From Didymodactylos carnosus (taxonomy: Eukaryota > Rotifera > Eurotatoria > Philodinida > Philodinidae): DNA of 20,217 nt. Every line of letters begins with the position of its first letter. Position 1 is the stretch's first letter. Below the pieces are notes generated by a model. The model was given only the letters and a program-made list of their open reading frames with translations. It had not been told where the DNA came from and made no database searches. Where the stretch lies: the NCBI GenBank assembly GCA_905250885.1, contig CAJNOQ010003460.1, forward strand, positions 1-20,217, read 5' to 3'. The position numbers and the translations under genes were made by a program. Positions 19,948-20,217 of the stretch are shown here, piece after piece.

Positions 19948-20217
19948 AGCTAATTTATATAACTACTCAAATCGTGCTTTATGTAATGCATATTGGATAT
20001 GGGACCCCAGCCCGCGAGCCGGTGTGGAAAATCTGAATCGGCAGTTCCATTCAGAATATTCTTCTCTTACTATACTGAAATGCTCAGCTTCGATCCTTTC
20101 AATTTATTTATAGAGCGCTCGTGTCTACCTAGATTTATTTTATTCGTTTCGTACACTAACCAATAGAAATTCAAGATGGCTGCCATGCCTAAAATTCTAC
20201 GTAGAGCGCTTGCTTTA
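19948..20217. other. Upstream of the orphan gene, right edge
   Basis: Carries a CCAAT word (20158-20162), and TAGAGCGCTTG near 20201 repeats TAGAGCGCTCG near 20111. ATG at 20176 opens 14 plus-strand codons to the edge. It could be a divergent promoter region but the evidence is thin. Confidence 0.3.

Overview
The window reads as animal nuclear DNA: AT-rich, with spliced genes whose ordinary introns are about 55-95 nt and use GT...AG, and with animal protein families (a calexcitin-type EF-hand protein, a front-end fatty-acid desaturase, a Tc1/mariner-type transposase). A bdelloid-rotifer-like invertebrate is my best guess from intron size, composition and the mix of decayed transposons, but nothing here proves it. 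There is no sign of bacterial or organellar DNA.

Layout. 158-1479 (+): a four-exon relic of a DDE transposase with a frameshift, a nonsense codon and no third catalytic residue. 1693-1834: a patch of CAAGTC/GACTTG repeats ending in a perfect 14-bp hairpin. 2221-9063 (+): eleven exons of a fatty-acid desaturase, readable almost end to end but lacking the N-terminal part, with a one-base frameshift in an A-run and without the paired histidines of the third His box. Eight of its ten introns are 55-93 nt apart from three that have grown to about 1.0, 2.1 and 2.3 kb, and each of those three holds repeat or transposon-like sequence: an inverted-repeat region (2826-3953), an 822-bp TIR element (5322-6143), a 605-bp foldback element (6388-6992) and two copies of a small palindromic TTTCGCC element (7915-8366). 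9064-13568 is essentially gene-free, with one further foldback (9988-10232). 13569-14383 (-): a complete five-exon, 191-aa calexcitin-like gene, the only complete gene I can support. 14384-17139: gene-free, with an (AT)n tract and an inverted-repeat region (15518-16224) enclosing a tRNA-like sequence. 17140-19947 (-): a long broken gene of a widespread but, as far as I know, functionally uncharacterised animal family with an RNase-H-like-looking core and a C2H2 finger. The last 270 bases hold no supported gene.

The genes do not form an operon or pathway. The useful story is decay: three of four protein-coding loci are broken, and different inverted-repeat elements sit in the introns of one of them while its splice sites and reading frames remain mostly intact. 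That suggests the desaturase was lost recently compared with neutral erosion, or is still partly constrained.
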